Below are positions 40,119 to 50,087 of a stretch of 64,000 bases of DNA, in pieces. The notes under the pieces were generated by a model. The model was not told the DNA's origin. It searched no databases and worked only from the letters and a program-made list of their open reading frames with translations. Location of the stretch: the NCBI RefSeq assembly GCF_000525995.1, contig NZ_AODL01000004.1:1-64000 (forward strand), written 5' to 3'. Numbering within the stretch: position 1 is the stretch's first letter; every line of letters starts with the position of its first letter. The DNA comes from Paenilisteria riparia FSL S10-1204 (GTDB lineage Bacteria; Bacillota; Bacilli; Lactobacillales; Listeriaceae). Both the position numbers and the translations under genes were made by a program.

Positions 40119-40237
40119 TTGTGAGACTAAGGCTTGTAATTATCAACAAATTAAGATAGAATTTCACTATTGGACAAAATTTGCTGGACATTTCCTGAAA
40201 ATCGTGTTAATCTTTCAGGCGTGAAGTAAATACATGT

Positions 40238-40267
40238 TATAGTGCGAAAAAGGAGCCACCTTTTTCG
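40238..40267 (+). promoter_or_regulatory. Extended -10 promoter and hairpin before greA
   Basis: TGT plus TATAGT at 40235-40243 is an extended -10. A perfect nine-base-pair stem CGAAAAAGG / CCTTTTTCG (40245-40267) followed by TTCTTTT begins at the predicted start; it may terminate udk transcripts or form a leader stem. Confidence 0.45.
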
Positions 40268-40301
40268 TTCTTTTAATAAACAGATGAAGGAGAGAAAGAA
40301 T

Positions 40302-40778
40302 TTGGCTACAGAAAAAGTATTCCCAATGACACTAGAAGGTAAAGCAAAATTAGAAAACGAACTAGCAGATTTAAAAACAGTAAAACGTAAAGAAGTCGTA
40401 GAACGTATTAAGATTGCGCGTAGCTTCGGCGATCTCTCAGAGAACTCCGAGTACGATTCAGCAAAAGACGAGCAAGCATTTGTAGAGGGCCGAATCACAA
40501 CGCTTGAAAATATGATTCGCAATGCACAAATCATTGATGCAAGTGCAATGAGCGGAGAAGTAGCACTAGGAAATACCGTTACTTTCATAGAATTACCAAA
40601 CGGCGACGAAGAAACGTATACAATCGTAGGTAGCGCAGAAGCTGATCCATTTGAAGGTCTTATTTCCAACGACTCACCAATCGCTAAAGCACTTTTGGGC
40701 TATAAAGAAGGCGACGAAGTTTCCATCCAAACACCAGGTGGCGAAATGAACGTTAAAATCGTCAAAATTAGTGCATAA
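40302..40778 (+). CDS. greA: Transcription elongation factor GreA
   Basis: Rescues backtracked RNA polymerase by stimulating transcript cleavage. 158 residues from TTG 40302, preceded by AAGGAGAG at suitable spacing, giving the usual GreA length. The coiled-coil has [16 protein letters not shown] near residues 42-57, with the tip acids, and the C-terminal domain carries GYKEGDEV. The open frame extends 60 bases upstream into the leader hairpin, which is not coding. Confidence 0.93.
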   Translation: MATEKVFPMTLEGKAKLENELADLKTVKRKEVVERIKIARSFGDLSENSEYDSAKDEQAFVEGRITTLENMIRNAQIIDASAMSGEVALGNTVTFIELPNGDEETYTIVGSAEADPFEGLISNDSPIAKALLGYKEGDEVSIQTPGGEMNVKIVKISA

Positions 40779-40863
40779 CGAAAACATACAATGAGAAACT
40801 TTCAGGGAAGCAAGTAGTAGATGAAGCTTGTTTGTTTCCTTGGATGAATAAGGTGGTGTCACA

Positions 40864-41502
40864 ATGGACCAAAAATCACAAAAAGAAGAGCAACGACGCA
40901 TTGCCGAAAACAAAGTAGAAGCATCACGCTCCGAACAAAATAGCAAACATAAGAGAACAAGCATCACACTGAATGTTCTTATTATCTTAGTAAGTGTACT
41001 CATCATTGCAGTTCTATGGCTCTGTTTTTTTTTTTAACGGCTGAGGATACAAAAGAACCGCAAGAAACAAAGCAAGCAACCACACAACAAACTAAAGATA
41101 CAAACAAAAGATGAGACCAAGAAAAAAGATACACCCGAGAAGCCAAAAGAAGAAACAGTTACTGAGAAAAGCGATGATCCAAACGTATCGAAAGTAATTA
41201 CGAAAGACTGGAAAGTGATCCCAACAGAGCAAAAAGGCGATCACATTAATTCCTATGAAATGGATAGTCAAGACTGGAGCGAAAAAGTGGCTGCTTTTTC
41301 AGAAGCAACAGGCATTGATAAAGGTGATATGACGGTTTGGTATGTGGGACGTGGAGAAAATCCGGCAACACAATCTGTAGGAACTATTTCCACAAAAGAA
41401 GATCCAGACAAGGCGTACCGCATTTACATTACATGGAAAGACGGTTCAGGGTGGCAACCAACAAAAGTAGAAGAACTGAAATCAAATGACAAGAAAAATT
41501 AG
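40864..41502 (+). CDS. YrrS-like DUF1510 membrane protein (two frameshifts)
   Basis: About 212 residues after reconstruction. A charged N terminus, one membrane helix (LNVLIILVSVLIIAVLWL), a Lys/Thr/Gln-rich linker, then a DUF1510 domain ending with ITWKDGSGWQPT. A run of eleven T at 41025-41035 (expected 12 or 9) stops the first frame after 57 codons, and an extra A at 41106-41109 restores it. The function in Bacillus YrrS is unclear; it lies beside a penicillin-binding protein gene there. Here it follows greA, as I recall for Listeria. Confidence 0.75.
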
Positions 41503-41508
41503 TACAAA

Positions 41509-41543
41509 GCTGTGTTTCGACTCTGTTCGGGCACAGTTTTTTT
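41509..41543 (+). terminator. Terminator after the DUF1510 gene
   Basis: Short stem CTGTG / CACAG around a 17-base loop, followed by seven T. Confidence 0.65.
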
Positions 41544-41556
41544 AGGAGGATGACAC

Positions 41557-42258
41557 ATGGGGAAAATTGCTATTATTGGTGCGATGGAAGAAGAAGTAAT
41601 GATATTACGAGAAAAGCTCGTGAATTTGGAAGAAGTAACGATTGCTAGTGCAGAATTTTACGTAGGGGAACTTGCAGGAAAGGAAGTTGTTTTGCTGAAA
41701 TCTGGTATCGGGAAAGTAAATGCTGCGTTATCCACCACGTTATTATGCGATCATTATGATATTTCATTGATCATTAATACGGGCTCGGCAGGCGGAATTG
41801 GCGCAGAACTAGAAGTAGGGGATGTCATTATTTCTGACAATGTTGCTTACGGAGATGTGGATGCAACTGCATTTGGCTATACATATGGACAAGTTCCACA
41901 AATGCCAGCACAATATCAAGGCGATGCTAACGCGATGCAACTGGCGCAACAAGTATATCAAGACAATTTTTCTGAAGGTAACAAAGCGGTGTATGGCCTT
42001 GTTGTAACAACGGATTCATTCATCCATCGTCCAGACCAAAGAGAGATGCTTACGACATTTTTCCCAGAAGTGAAGGCTGTAGAAATGGAAGCCTGTGCGA
42101 TTGCGCAAGTAGCCTACCAATTCGAGATACCGTTTTTAATTATCCGTGCACTTTCTGATGTTGCAGATAGTGAAGCGAGCATTTCTTTTGATGAATTCTT
42201 GGCGACGGCTGCTGCGAACTCATCTGTGTGCATTTTGCAGTTATTAGCGCGATTATAG
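41557..42258 (+). CDS. mtnN: 5'-methylthioadenosine/S-adenosylhomocysteine nucleosidase
   Basis: Cleaves MTA and SAH to adenine plus a thioribose, in methionine salvage and AI-2 precursor formation. 233 residues with the catalytic Glu in AMEEEV near residue 10, the GSAGGIG segment near residue 76, and the catalytic Asp in LSDVADSEA near residue 199. TTAGGAGGATG precedes the start. A bidirectional terminator separates it from pepF. Confidence 0.95.
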   Translation: MGKIAIIGAMEEEVMILREKLVNLEEVTIASAEFYVGELAGKEVVLLKSGIGKVNAALSTTLLCDHYDISLIINTGSAGGIGAELEVGDVIISDNVAYGDVDATAFGYTYGQVPQMPAQYQGDANAMQLAQQVYQDNFSEGNKAVYGLVVTTDSFIHRPDQREMLTTFFPEVKAVEMEACAIAQVAYQFEIPFLIIRALSDVADSEASISFDEFLATAAANSSVCILQLLARL

Positions 42259-42260
42259 TC

Positions 42261-42306
42261 AAAAAAAGCCCGCGAAACACGATTGTGCTTGGCGGGCTTT
42301 GCTTTT
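42261..42306. terminator. Bidirectional terminator between mtnN and pepF
   Basis: Stem AAAGCCCGC / GCGGGCTTT around a 17-base loop, with A and T tracts flanking. Confidence 0.85.
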
Positions 42307-44111
42307 ATACGAGGTCGTTTGTTAACTCTAGGAATTCCTTGACGTCGTCAACAGCGATTTCTAGTGCGCTTTCCCAGAAATCTGGTTTTGTTAAGTCGAT
42401 GTTTAAATGTTTTTGAGCTAATTGTTCGGTTGTCATCGCGCCAGTGTCTTGTAGTAAGGCAATGTATTTGTCTTCGTAGCCGCTTCCTTCTGCTAATGCT
42501 TGGTGGTAAATGCCTAACGAGAACAAATAGCCGAATGTGTAAGGGAAGTTATAAAATGGCACTTCTGCGATGTAAAAATGCAATTTGGAAGACCAGAATT
42601 GTGGGTGATATTCTGATAACGCATCTTTAAACGCTTCACGTTGCGCTTCTTCCATCAATGTATTTAGTTGATCTGCGGACACAAGCCCATCCTTCCGCGC
42701 CTCATAAAAACGTGTTTCAAACAAGAAACGAGCGCGAATGTCCATAAAGAAGGCAATACTACGACCAATTTTATCTTCTAAAAGAACGATTTTTTCTTCT
42801 TTTGTCGTAGCCTCTTTCACGGAAGCATCGGCAATAATCATTTCTGCAAAAGTAGAAGCAGTTTCTGCCACATTCATCGCATAATTCGTATTTTCGAACG
42901 GTTCATCACGAATCACGTGCGAGTGGAAGGCATGTCCTAATTCGTGAGCCAATGTCGCAACCGTCCCAGGAGCGCCGTCATACGTCATGAAAATCCGACT
43001 TTCCCTCTCTAATGGGAAATCTGTACAAAAGCCACCAGGGCGTTTATTATCGCGGTCTTCGGCCTCAATCCATTGCTGTTCAAACGCGTGTTTTGCAAAA
43101 CTAGCCATTTTGGGACTAAATTTCGAGAACTGTGTCAAAATAAAATCCGCACCTTCTTGGTACGTATATTTCTTTGGCTCAGAATCCAGCGTAAGTGGTG
43201 CAAAAACATCATGAAAACTCAATTTTTCAATACCGAAAAGTTGGGCTTTCCGATTTAAAAAAGTCCACGAATGTTGCTTTATGCTTCTCGATAACTTCCC
43301 ACATAATTGCGAGCGTTTTTTCATCCAAACGGTTGATAGCTAGCGGTTCAGAGAGAACGTTGTCCCATTTACGTGTGCGATATACAGCAAGTCGGAAGCC
43401 AGCAAGGTGATTTAGCGTATCACTAAATAATTGCGATTTCTCTTGCCATGCTTTCCCGTATGCTTCAAAAACAGCGACACGAACGGCACGGTCAGGATGG
43501 CTAAGCAAATTCAATGCTTGACCAGCTGAAACTTCTTTGTCCTCGCCATCAATCGTTACAGGCACGCGAATCGTTGCTACAATCGTATCGTAATGATCCG
43601 ACCAACCGCGATAACCGTCGACATTTAGCGCGCTAATCACCGTTTCCTCATCACGTGTTCCTTTTTTCTTCCGATTATCACGAGCCTCATTTAATACGAA
43701 GGCAATCTCGTTCAAGCCATTTTCTTGTAGTAAAGAAGTCCAGACATCATCTGAAATAAGGGTGAATTTCTCATGCCATTCATTTTCAATCGTTTCTAAT
43801 TCAGATAATTGTTGGTACACGCCGCCAGAAAGTTCGACCGCTCTCAAATCACGCGTATCGGCAGAAGATAAACATTCTAAAAATGCCGCTGCGTTCATTA
43901 ATTGTTTCGCAATTTCTGCATTTTGGTTAATCAATAATAAAAATTCACTCACATCCGCTGAGCCGCTTGGAATATCCCAAGTGCGCACCGCTTGTTTAAA
44001 TGATGCGATTTCCTTCGTTGTTTCCGCCAAGGCTTCTAAAAGCGCCTCTGAGCCACTTCCACCCGAATAAATCGCGTCTAAATCCCAGACTAGAGCATAG
44101 TTTTTTGACAT
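42305..44111 (-). CDS. pepF: Oligoendopeptidase F (frameshifted)
   Basis: M3-family zinc oligopeptidase of the cytosol, length about 601 residues after reconstruction. ATG 44111 (MSKNYALVWDLD) follows AAGGGGG on the minus strand. The zinc motif HELGHAFHS is in the second half, with the third ligand in NVAETASTFAE. Six A at 43257-43262 (T6 on the coding strand, five expected) shift the frame after about 285 codons. It lies between mtnN and the divergent yqeG-yqeH run. Confidence 0.92.
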
Positions 44112-44250
44112 AATAATCCCCCTTGAAATAGGTATTTTCCACTTCATTATAGCACTTCTTACAGATTTTTTTGTAAAATACGCCGAAAGATGTTAAAATT
44201 TATTAGGATTACAAGTTAGTGAACTGATTAAATAAGAAGAGGTGCCTATT

Positions 44251-44772
44251 TTGCTAAAAAAATTCTCGCCGGATAAAATGTTAACATCGCCGTTTGGTAT
44301 TACCGCCGACCAACTGCGAAAAATGGGGAAAACGACGGTATTAACTGATTTAGATAATACGTTACTCGCTTGGGATCAACTCGATGCGACCGATGAAATC
44401 TCGAACTGGTTTCGTCTGTTAGAAGAAGAAGGTATTAAAGTGATGATCGTATCGAATAATAACGAAGAACGCGTGAAGCGAGTGGCCATCGCAACTAAAA
44501 TTCCGTATTTAGCAAAAGCGAAGAAACCACTAGCAACGGCGTTCCAACAAGCGTTAGCCGACCTTGGTTCAACGCCAGAAGAAACCGTGATGATAGGCGA
44601 TCAGATCATGACTGATATATTTGGTGGCAATCGCCAACGTTTGACGACTATTTTCGTGCGCCCTGTAAAAGACACAGACGGCTTTGCGACGAAGTTCAAT
44701 CGTTTCATGGAACGAATAATTTTGAAAAAACTAGCTAAAAAATCAGAACTAAAATGGGAGGATTCTCTGTGA
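44251..44772 (+). CDS. YqeG-family HAD phosphatase
   Basis: 173 residues from TTG 44251, which follows AGAGGTG by 8 bases and gives the LLKKFSPD start known from YqeG. The HAD IIIA motif DLDNTLLAWD, VSNNNE and GDQIMTDIFGGNR are present. The substrate is unknown to me. Its stop overlaps the yqeH start by four bases. Confidence 0.9.
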   Translation: MLKKFSPDKMLTSPFGITADQLRKMGKTTVLTDLDNTLLAWDQLDATDEISNWFRLLEEEGIKVMIVSNNNEERVKRVAIATKIPYLAKAKKPLATAFQQALADLGSTPEETVMIGDQIMTDIFGGNRQRLTTIFVRPVKDTDGFATKFNRFMERIILKKLAKKSELKWEDSL

Positions 44773-45869
44773 CCGAAGAAATTAGATGTATTGGCTGTGG
44801 AGCCGTGATTCAAACAATCGATAAAAGCAAACCGGGCTACGCGCCTGAATCTTCTTTAGAAAAAGAAGACGTTATTTGCCAGCGTTGTTTCCGCTTGAAA
44901 CATTACAATGAAATTCAAGATGTACCACTAACTGACGATGACTTTTTGAAGATTTTAAATCAATTAGGAACGAAAGAAGCTTTGATTGTTTATGTTGTCG
45001 ATATTTTCGACTTTGATGGCAGCTGGTTACCGGGCTTACACCGTTTTGTCGGCAATAATCCGGTGCTACTCGTTGGAAATAAAGCGGATTTATTACCGAA
45101 ATCATTGAAACGAGAGCGCTTGACACAATGGATGCGTGGTCGTGCCCGTGAACTTGGCTTAGCGCCAACAGATTGCGTCCTTGTTAGCGCCGAGAAAGGC
45201 CATTCTTTTGAAGCACTGCTTGAGAAGATTGAAGAAGAACGTGATGGTCGTGATGTCTTCGTTGTAGGCTGTACAAATGTTGGTAAATCCACACTAATTA
45301 ACCGCATTATCAAAGTGGCTACTGGCGAAAATAACGTCATTACAACATCCCAATTCCCAGGTACGACATTAGATAAAATCGAAATTCCACTCGATGATGG
45401 AAGCGTACTAGTCGACACACCAGGAATTATCAATCACCATCAAATCGCGCACGTCGTTGATGCAGCGACACTAAAAGTCATTTCACCGAAAAAAGAAATC
45501 AAACCGCTTGTCTTCCAGCTAAACGAGGAGCAAACATTATTCCTTGGCGCACTGGCACGATTTGACTACACAAGTGGTGGCAGGAGATCGTTTGTCGTCT
45601 ACACATCAAATAATTTAATGGTTCACCGCACGAAGCTTGAAAAAGCGGATAATCTATACGAAACACAAGCCGGCAAATTGCTATATCCACCAGGCGAGAC
45701 AGATGTTGAAGCCTTACCAAAATTAGTACCGTACACATTCTCCATCAAAGAAAAAGCAGATATCGTCTTTTCCGGATTAGGCTGGATTACAGTCCCAGAA
45801 GGCGGAGCAAAAGTCACTGCTTGGGTACCAGATGGCGTAAGTGTTACTATCCGCAGATCTATCGTATAA
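44769..45869 (+). CDS. yqeH: Ribosome biogenesis GTPase YqeH
   Basis: Circularly permuted GTPase needed for 30S assembly. 366 residues from GTG 44769 with GGGAGG upstream, the Bacillus length. The N-terminal zinc finger holds CIGCG and CQRCF. Motif order is G4 NKAD, G5 SAEKG, G1 GCTNVGKST, then G3 DTPG, as expected for the permutation. It is coupled to yqeG, and aroE follows with a 16-base gap. Confidence 0.95.
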   Translation: MTEEIRCIGCGAVIQTIDKSKPGYAPESSLEKEDVICQRCFRLKHYNEIQDVPLTDDDFLKILNQLGTKEALIVYVVDIFDFDGSWLPGLHRFVGNNPVLLVGNKADLLPKSLKRERLTQWMRGRARELGLAPTDCVLVSAEKGHSFEALLEKIEEERDGRDVFVVGCTNVGKSTLINRIIKVATGENNVITTSQFPGTTLDKIEIPLDDGSVLVDTPGIINHHQIAHVVDAATLKVISPKKEIKPLVFQLNEEQTLFLGALARFDYTSGGRRSFVVYTSNNLMVHRTKLEKADNLYETQAGKLLYPPGETDVEALPKLVPYTFSIKEKADIVFSGLGWITVPEGGAKVTAWVPDGVSVTIRRSIV

Positions 45870-45885
45870 GGAGGAGAGCCAATTT

Positions 45886-46713
45886 ATGAAGAAATTGTAT
45901 TGCGTTATCGGCAACCCAATTGCTCATTCCCTTTCTCCAGCGATGCATACTGCCCTTTTAGAAAAAAATCAGCTAGATGCAAGCTACGTTCCATTTTTGC
46001 TGGAAGAAGAAACATTCGCTGATGCCATGCTAGGTTTAAAAACGCTTGGTATCAGTGGTTTTAACATCACAAGCCCGTTCAAAGAGAAAATTTTGCCGTA
46101 TCTGGATGTAATTGATGCAGAAGCAAAAGCTTGTGGTGCTGTCAATACAGTGGTTGTGTGCGATGGTAAATGGACCGGTTATAATACAGATGGCGCAGGC
46201 TATTTGGAAGGACTCCAAACCATCAAACCAATCACACATACAGATCGAATGCTTATTTTAGGTGCTGGCGGTGCAAGTAAAGCGATTTTCCACGCGCTAG
46301 CCAATCGCACAGATGCCAACATAACCATAGCCAATCGCACAGTAGAAAAAGCGGTAAATATGGTGACGGGCACCACCCACGCGGCAATTAGCTTGCAGGA
46401 AGCCGAGACCAATCTCGCGAATTACACCATTATCATCCAAACAACATCCGCAGGTCTCACAAAAGAAAACCCAGAATTACCAATCAGTCTGCAAAATTTA
46501 GCACCAGGCACCATCGCCTCAGACATTATTTACAATCCCGCTAAAACAGCCTTTTTAGAAGAAGCAGAAACTCGCGGTGCCATCATTCAAAACGGCTTAC
46601 CAATGTTCGTAAATCAAGCCGCTATTGCCTTCAAACTCTGGACAGGCCTTGATGCGGACCGTGAATTAATGAAACAAATTGTATTGAAACAAGTAGGAGG
46701 AACCGAATGTTAA
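45886..46713 (+). CDS. aroE: Shikimate dehydrogenase
   Basis: NADPH-dependent reduction of 3-dehydroshikimate in aromatic biosynthesis. 275 residues from ATG 45886, preceded by AAGGAGGAG. SLSPAMH near residue 15 and NTDGAGY near 101 form the substrate site with the catalytic Asp. The Lys lies in NITSPFKEK near 60, where the family is more often NVTxPxK. The NADP motif LGAGGASKA is near 125. It overlaps yhbY by 7 bases. Confidence 0.94.
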   Translation: MKKLYCVIGNPIAHSLSPAMHTALLEKNQLDASYVPFLLEEETFADAMLGLKTLGISGFNITSPFKEKILPYLDVIDAEAKACGAVNTVVVCDGKWTGYNTDGAGYLEGLQTIKPITHTDRMLILGAGGASKAIFHALANRTDANITIANRTVEKAVNMVTGTTHAAISLQEAETNLANYTIIIQTTSAGLTKENPELPISLQNLAPGTIASDIIYNPAKTAFLEEAETRGAIIQNGLPMFVNQAAIAFKLWTGLDADRELMKQIVLKQVGGTEC

Positions 46714-46997
46714 CCAATGTACAAAAGCGTTTTTTACGTAAAGAAGCTCATGATATCGATGCCATTTTTCAAGTAGGAAAAGGTGGAGTATCGCCGAATT
46801 TAATCAAGCAAGTCGCAGAAGCTCTTGAAGTTCGCGAATTAATCAAAATCTCGATTCTACAAAATTGTGACGAGCCAAAAGAAGAAGTAGCCGAAATGAT
46901 TAGTTCGCGCTCTGGCTCTGAACTTGTTCAAATCATTGGTCGCACCATTATTCTATACAAAGAATCGCGCAATAAAAAACAAATCCAATTGCCATAA
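46707..46997 (+). CDS. yhbY: CRM-domain RNA-binding protein YhbY (YqeI)
   Basis: 96 residues forming one CRM/YhbY RNA-binding domain, associated with the 50S precursor. The GxxG-like loop VGKGGVSPNLIKQV is near residues 23-36. Its start overlaps the aroE end, and nadD follows after 15 bases. The cluster is conserved across Bacilli. Confidence 0.92.
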   Translation: MLTNVQKRFLRKEAHDIDAIFQVGKGGVSPNLIKQVAEALEVRELIKISILQNCDEPKEEVAEMISSRSGSELVQIIGRTIILYKESRNKKQIQLP

Positions 46998-47012
46998 GAA
47001 GGTGGAATTGCT

Positions 47013-47582
47013 TTGAACGCAAAAATCGGTATTTTAGGTGGTACATTTGATCCGCCACATCACGCACATTTAATTATTGCTAATGAAGCGCGCATCCAAC
47101 TAGGCCTTGAAAAAATTATTTTTTTACCAAATGCTATTCCACCACACAAACAAGAAAGTGGCTTAGCAAGCAATGCAGACCGTTTGCAAATGCTTGACTT
47201 GGCAATTAAAGATAATCCCTATTTCGAAATAGATGACCGCGAAATGAAGCGAACAGGGAAGTCCTATACGTACGATACGATGTTGGAAATGACAAAAGAG
47301 TTTCCAAATGCCGCGTTTTCCTTTATAATTGGCGGAGATATGGTTGAATATTTACCAAAGTGGTATCATATTAATGAATTGATAAAGCTTGTGAACTTTG
47401 TTGGCGTCAATCGACCTCACTATGAAGGAAACACGCCATACGACATTGAGGAAATTCAAGTTCCCGCGATGGACATATCTTCGTCCTTGCTACGAGAGCG
47501 CTTGGCAGCAGGATTGCCAATTGATTATTACGTTCCTGAACAAGTGAGCAAGTATATAAAGGAGCATCATTTATATGAATAG
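47013..47582 (+). CDS. nadD: Nicotinate-nucleotide adenylyltransferase
   Basis: Forms NaAD from NaMN in NAD synthesis. 189 residues from TTG 47013, with AAGGTGG upstream. The nucleotidyltransferase motif [11 protein letters not shown] is near residues 9-19 and the C-terminal [10 protein letters not shown] near 157 is typical. It overlaps yqeK by 8 bases. Confidence 0.94.
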   Translation: MNAKIGILGGTFDPPHHAHLIIANEARIQLGLEKIIFLPNAIPPHKQESGLASNADRLQMLDLAIKDNPYFEIDDREMKRTGKSYTYDTMLEMTKEFPNAAFSFIIGGDMVEYLPKWYHINELIKLVNFVGVNRPHYEGNTPYDIEEIQVPAMDISSSLLRERLAAGLPIDYYVPEQVSKYIKEHHLYE

Positions 47583-48150
47583 AGAAGAAATTTTAGAAGC
47601 CGTAAAAGAAGCTATGCCTGAAAAACGTTTCATCCATACGTTAGGTGTTGAAAAAACAGCATTAGAGCTTGCGGAACATTACGATATTGACGTAAAACAA
47701 ACGAGTACTGCGGCTTTATTGCATGATTATGCGAAATATGTGGATAAAGAAGCAATGATGGCAATGATGGTCGAACAAAAAATGGATCCAAAACTATTCA
47801 CCTACAATCAAGAACTGTGGCACGCTCCCGTAGGCGCTTTTTTAGCAAAAGAAAAGTTTGGCGTAGAAGACGAAGCTATTTTACAAGCAATCGCTTGCCA
47901 TACAACAGGAAATGCTGCGATGAGTACACTGGATAAAATTATTTATTTGGCAGACTATACGGAACCAAATCGCTCTTTCCCTGGCGTTTACAAGGCTCGC
48001 CGTTTGTCTTTTGACTCGTTGGATGCCGCGATGCTTTTTGCCCTAGCAAACACTATTACTTTTTTAATCACGAAAAGACAACCGATTTTTCCAGATACAT
48101 TTGAAGCATATAATTATTTTGCACGTTTACAAATTGAAGGTGAGGTATAA
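47575..48150 (+). CDS. yqeK: HD-domain protein YqeK (Ap4A hydrolase)
   Basis: 191 residues of the HD superfamily, with LLHDYAKY near residue 50 and the later [11 protein letters not shown] and YLADYTEP motifs as metal ligands. YqeK enzymes cut diadenosine tetraphosphate symmetrically. It overlaps nadD and precedes rsfS by 3 bases, so the run is one transcript. Confidence 0.93.
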   Translation: MNREEILEAVKEAMPEKRFIHTLGVEKTALELAEHYDIDVKQTSTAALLHDYAKYVDKEAMMAMMVEQKMDPKLFTYNQELWHAPVGAFLAKEKFGVEDEAILQAIACHTTGNAAMSTLDKIIYLADYTEPNRSFPGVYKARRLSFDSLDAAMLFALANTITFLITKRQPIFPDTFEAYNYFARLQIEGEV

Positions 48151-48153
48151 CTA

Positions 48154-48511
48154 TTGAAAAGTCATGATTTATTAATGTTAACCGCGAAAGCAGCGGATGA
48201 TAAGCGAGCAGAGGATATTCTGGCGCTTAATATGGAAGGCTTATCCGCATTTGCCGATTATTTCGTTATTTGTCACGGTAATTCCGATAAGCAAGTACAA
48301 GCAATTGCTCAAGAAATCAAAAGAAAAAGCGCAAGAAAATGATGTAGATGTGAAACGCTTAGAAGGTTTTGATGCCGCTAAATGGATTTTGCTTGATCTT
48401 GGCGATGTGATTGTTCACGTATTCCACAAAGATGAGCGTAGCTACTACAACCTTGAGAAACTTTGGGGAGATGCACCGTTAGAAAATATTGAAGCAGCTT
48501 TTACCATGTAA
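48154..48511 (+). CDS. rsfS: Ribosomal silencing factor RsfS (frameshifted)
   Basis: Binds L14 on the 50S subunit and blocks subunit joining in starvation. About 118 residues after reconstruction, TTG start. KAADDKRAEDILALNM at the N terminus and FVICHGNSDKQVQAIA are typical; the second part carries WILLDLGDVIVHVF. The run of four A at 48319-48322 (three expected) breaks the frame near residue 58. It is the last gene of the cluster before a terminator. Confidence 0.92.
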
Positions 48512-48520
48512 AGAATGCGA

Positions 48521-48547
48521 GAGGGGCTGGAGACGGCTCCTTTTTTT
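48521..48547 (+). terminator. Terminator after rsfS
   Basis: Stem GGGGCT / GGCTCC with wobble pairs, a six-base loop and seven T. Confidence 0.65.
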
Positions 48548-48563
48548 ATTGGAGGAGATAAAA

Positions 48564-49295
48564 ATGAGTTACGAGTATTTTCCTAATTTTTATGATGCAC
48601 TCATGGACGAGGAGCTGTACGACAATTGGTTTTCTTTTGCAAAGCCCTATTTACCCGAACTAGGCGGAAAAGTGCTTGACGTGGCTTGTGGAACGGCTGA
48701 GCTTGCTGTTAGATTGGCAAAGAACGGTTTTGAAGTGACAGGTGTAGACTTATCAGAAGAAATGCTAGCCGTTGCAAGTGAGAAAGCATTGCGCGAAGAT
48801 GTGCCACTAACGTTGCTAAAACAGGATATGTCGCAGATAGAAGCGCTAGATACATTTGATTTGGTGACGTGCTTTTGCGACTCGCTTAACTATTTAGAAA
48901 CCCAAGCACAAGTTCACGGCACACTGCAAAGCGTATATGCCAACTTAAAAGAAGGCGGTATTTTCTTGTTCGACGTCCATTCCGTTTATAAAGTGGACGA
49001 ATGCTTCAAAGATTACAGTTATGGCGATAGTGATATCGAAATTTCATGTGTCTGGAACTCGTTTCCTGGGGAATTTCCACATTCCGTAGAACATGAATTA
49101 ACGTTCTTCCGAGAAACACCAAACGGCTTGTATGAGCGCTATGACGAGCTACATAAAGAACGAACATATCCTGTCGAATGGTACCAAAAAGCAATTACAG
49201 AAGCTGGCTTTCGTAAAATAAAAATTTGTGCGGATTTTACAAATTCTGAGCCCACTAAAACAAGTGAAAGAATCTTTTTCATCTGCGAGAAATGA
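48564..49295 (+). CDS. Class I SAM-dependent methyltransferase (YqeM-like)
   Basis: 243 residues from ATG 48564, preceded by GGAGGAG. The SAM motif VLDVACGTAELAVRLA is near residue 37, with VDLSEEML near 61 and FDLVTCFCDSLNYL near 98. The substrate is unknown. It lies between the rsfS terminator and comEA, as yqeM does in Bacillus. Its stop is within the next terminator. Confidence 0.88.
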   Translation: MSYEYFPNFYDALMDEELYDNWFSFAKPYLPELGGKVLDVACGTAELAVRLAKNGFEVTGVDLSEEMLAVASEKALREDVPLTLLKQDMSQIEALDTFDLVTCFCDSLNYLETQAQVHGTLQSVYANLKEGGIFLFDVHSVYKVDECFKDYSYGDSDIEISCVWNSFPGEFPHSVEHELTFFRETPNGLYERYDELHKERTYPVEWYQKAITEAGFRKIKICADFTNSEPTKTSERIFFICEK

Positions 49296-49324
49296 CTTTT
49301 CTACTGGTCATTTCTTTTTTTTTT
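49289..49324 (+). terminator. Terminator after the yqeM-like gene
   Basis: Stem GAAATGAC / GTCATTTC with a ten-base loop and ten T; overlaps the gene's stop codon. Confidence 0.85.
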
Positions 49325-49402
49325 GCGTTTTAGAAGGCGGCGATTGAAAGAAGGAAAAAGAAAGGGGATGGCGAATAAAATTATTAAAGGCAGGTGAAGA
49401 AG

Positions 49403-50020
49403 ATGTTAGATTTATGGCAAACATACAAGAAGTACATTATTGTTGTCGCCGCATTATTAGCCGCAGTAGGATTATTTTTCCTCATGCAAAAAGACGAAGA
49501 AGTGACCACAACAGACGCCGCAGCAAAAGAAGCCCCCGTTGTTGAGGCAAAAGCCGAGAAACAGGAACCAACGATATCCAAAGTATTAATCGTGGACGTA
49601 AAAGGCGCTGTAAACAAGCCTGGCGTCTATGAGTTAGCAACAGATAGTCGCGTGAAAGATGCCATTCTAAAAGCGGGAGGGCTATCACCTGAAGCAGACG
49701 TAAAACTTCTCAACATGGCTCAAAAAGTCACTGATGAGATGGTTATTTATGCTGGAAAAGTAGGTGAAGAGGGCATTCAACCAGTCACGACAGCGCAAGC
49801 CGAAGCGCCAGGGGGTAGTGATTCCAAGAGAGTAAATATCAACACGGCAGATACTACAGCATTACAAACCATTCCTGGCATTGGCGCAGCAAAAGCACAA
49901 GCAATAATCGATCATCGAGAAAAAGAAGGACTGTTCCAGAAAGTAGAGGATCTGTCAAAAGTTTCAGGCATTGGAGCTAAAACCGTAGAACGCTTGAGCG
50001 AACATATTACAGTGGAGTGA
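49403..50020 (+). CDS. comEA: Competence protein ComEA
   Basis: Membrane-anchored double-stranded-DNA receptor for transformation. 205 residues from ATG 49403. One N-terminal helix (about 11-29), an acidic linker, an SLBB domain (VDVKGAVNKPGVYEL near residue 70), and C-terminal helix-hairpin-helix repeats with VNINTADTTALQTIPGIGAAKA. comEB and comEC follow. Listeria carries these genes with competence usually not shown; the sequence here is intact. Confidence 0.93.
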   Translation: MLDLWQTYKKYIIVVAALLAAVGLFFLMQKDEEVTTTDAAAKEAPVVEAKAEKQEPTISKVLIVDVKGAVNKPGVYELATDSRVKDAILKAGGLSPEADVKLLNMAQKVTDEMVIYAGKVGEEGIQPVTTAQAEAPGGSDSKRVNINTADTTALQTIPGIGAAKAQAIIDHREKEGLFQKVEDLSKVSGIGAKTVERLSEHITVE

Positions 50021-50087
50021 AAAGTTATTGACGTAGCGAATTCGAAAAGCATATACTTAAAGCATCAACTTTAAAGGAGCGACAAAT

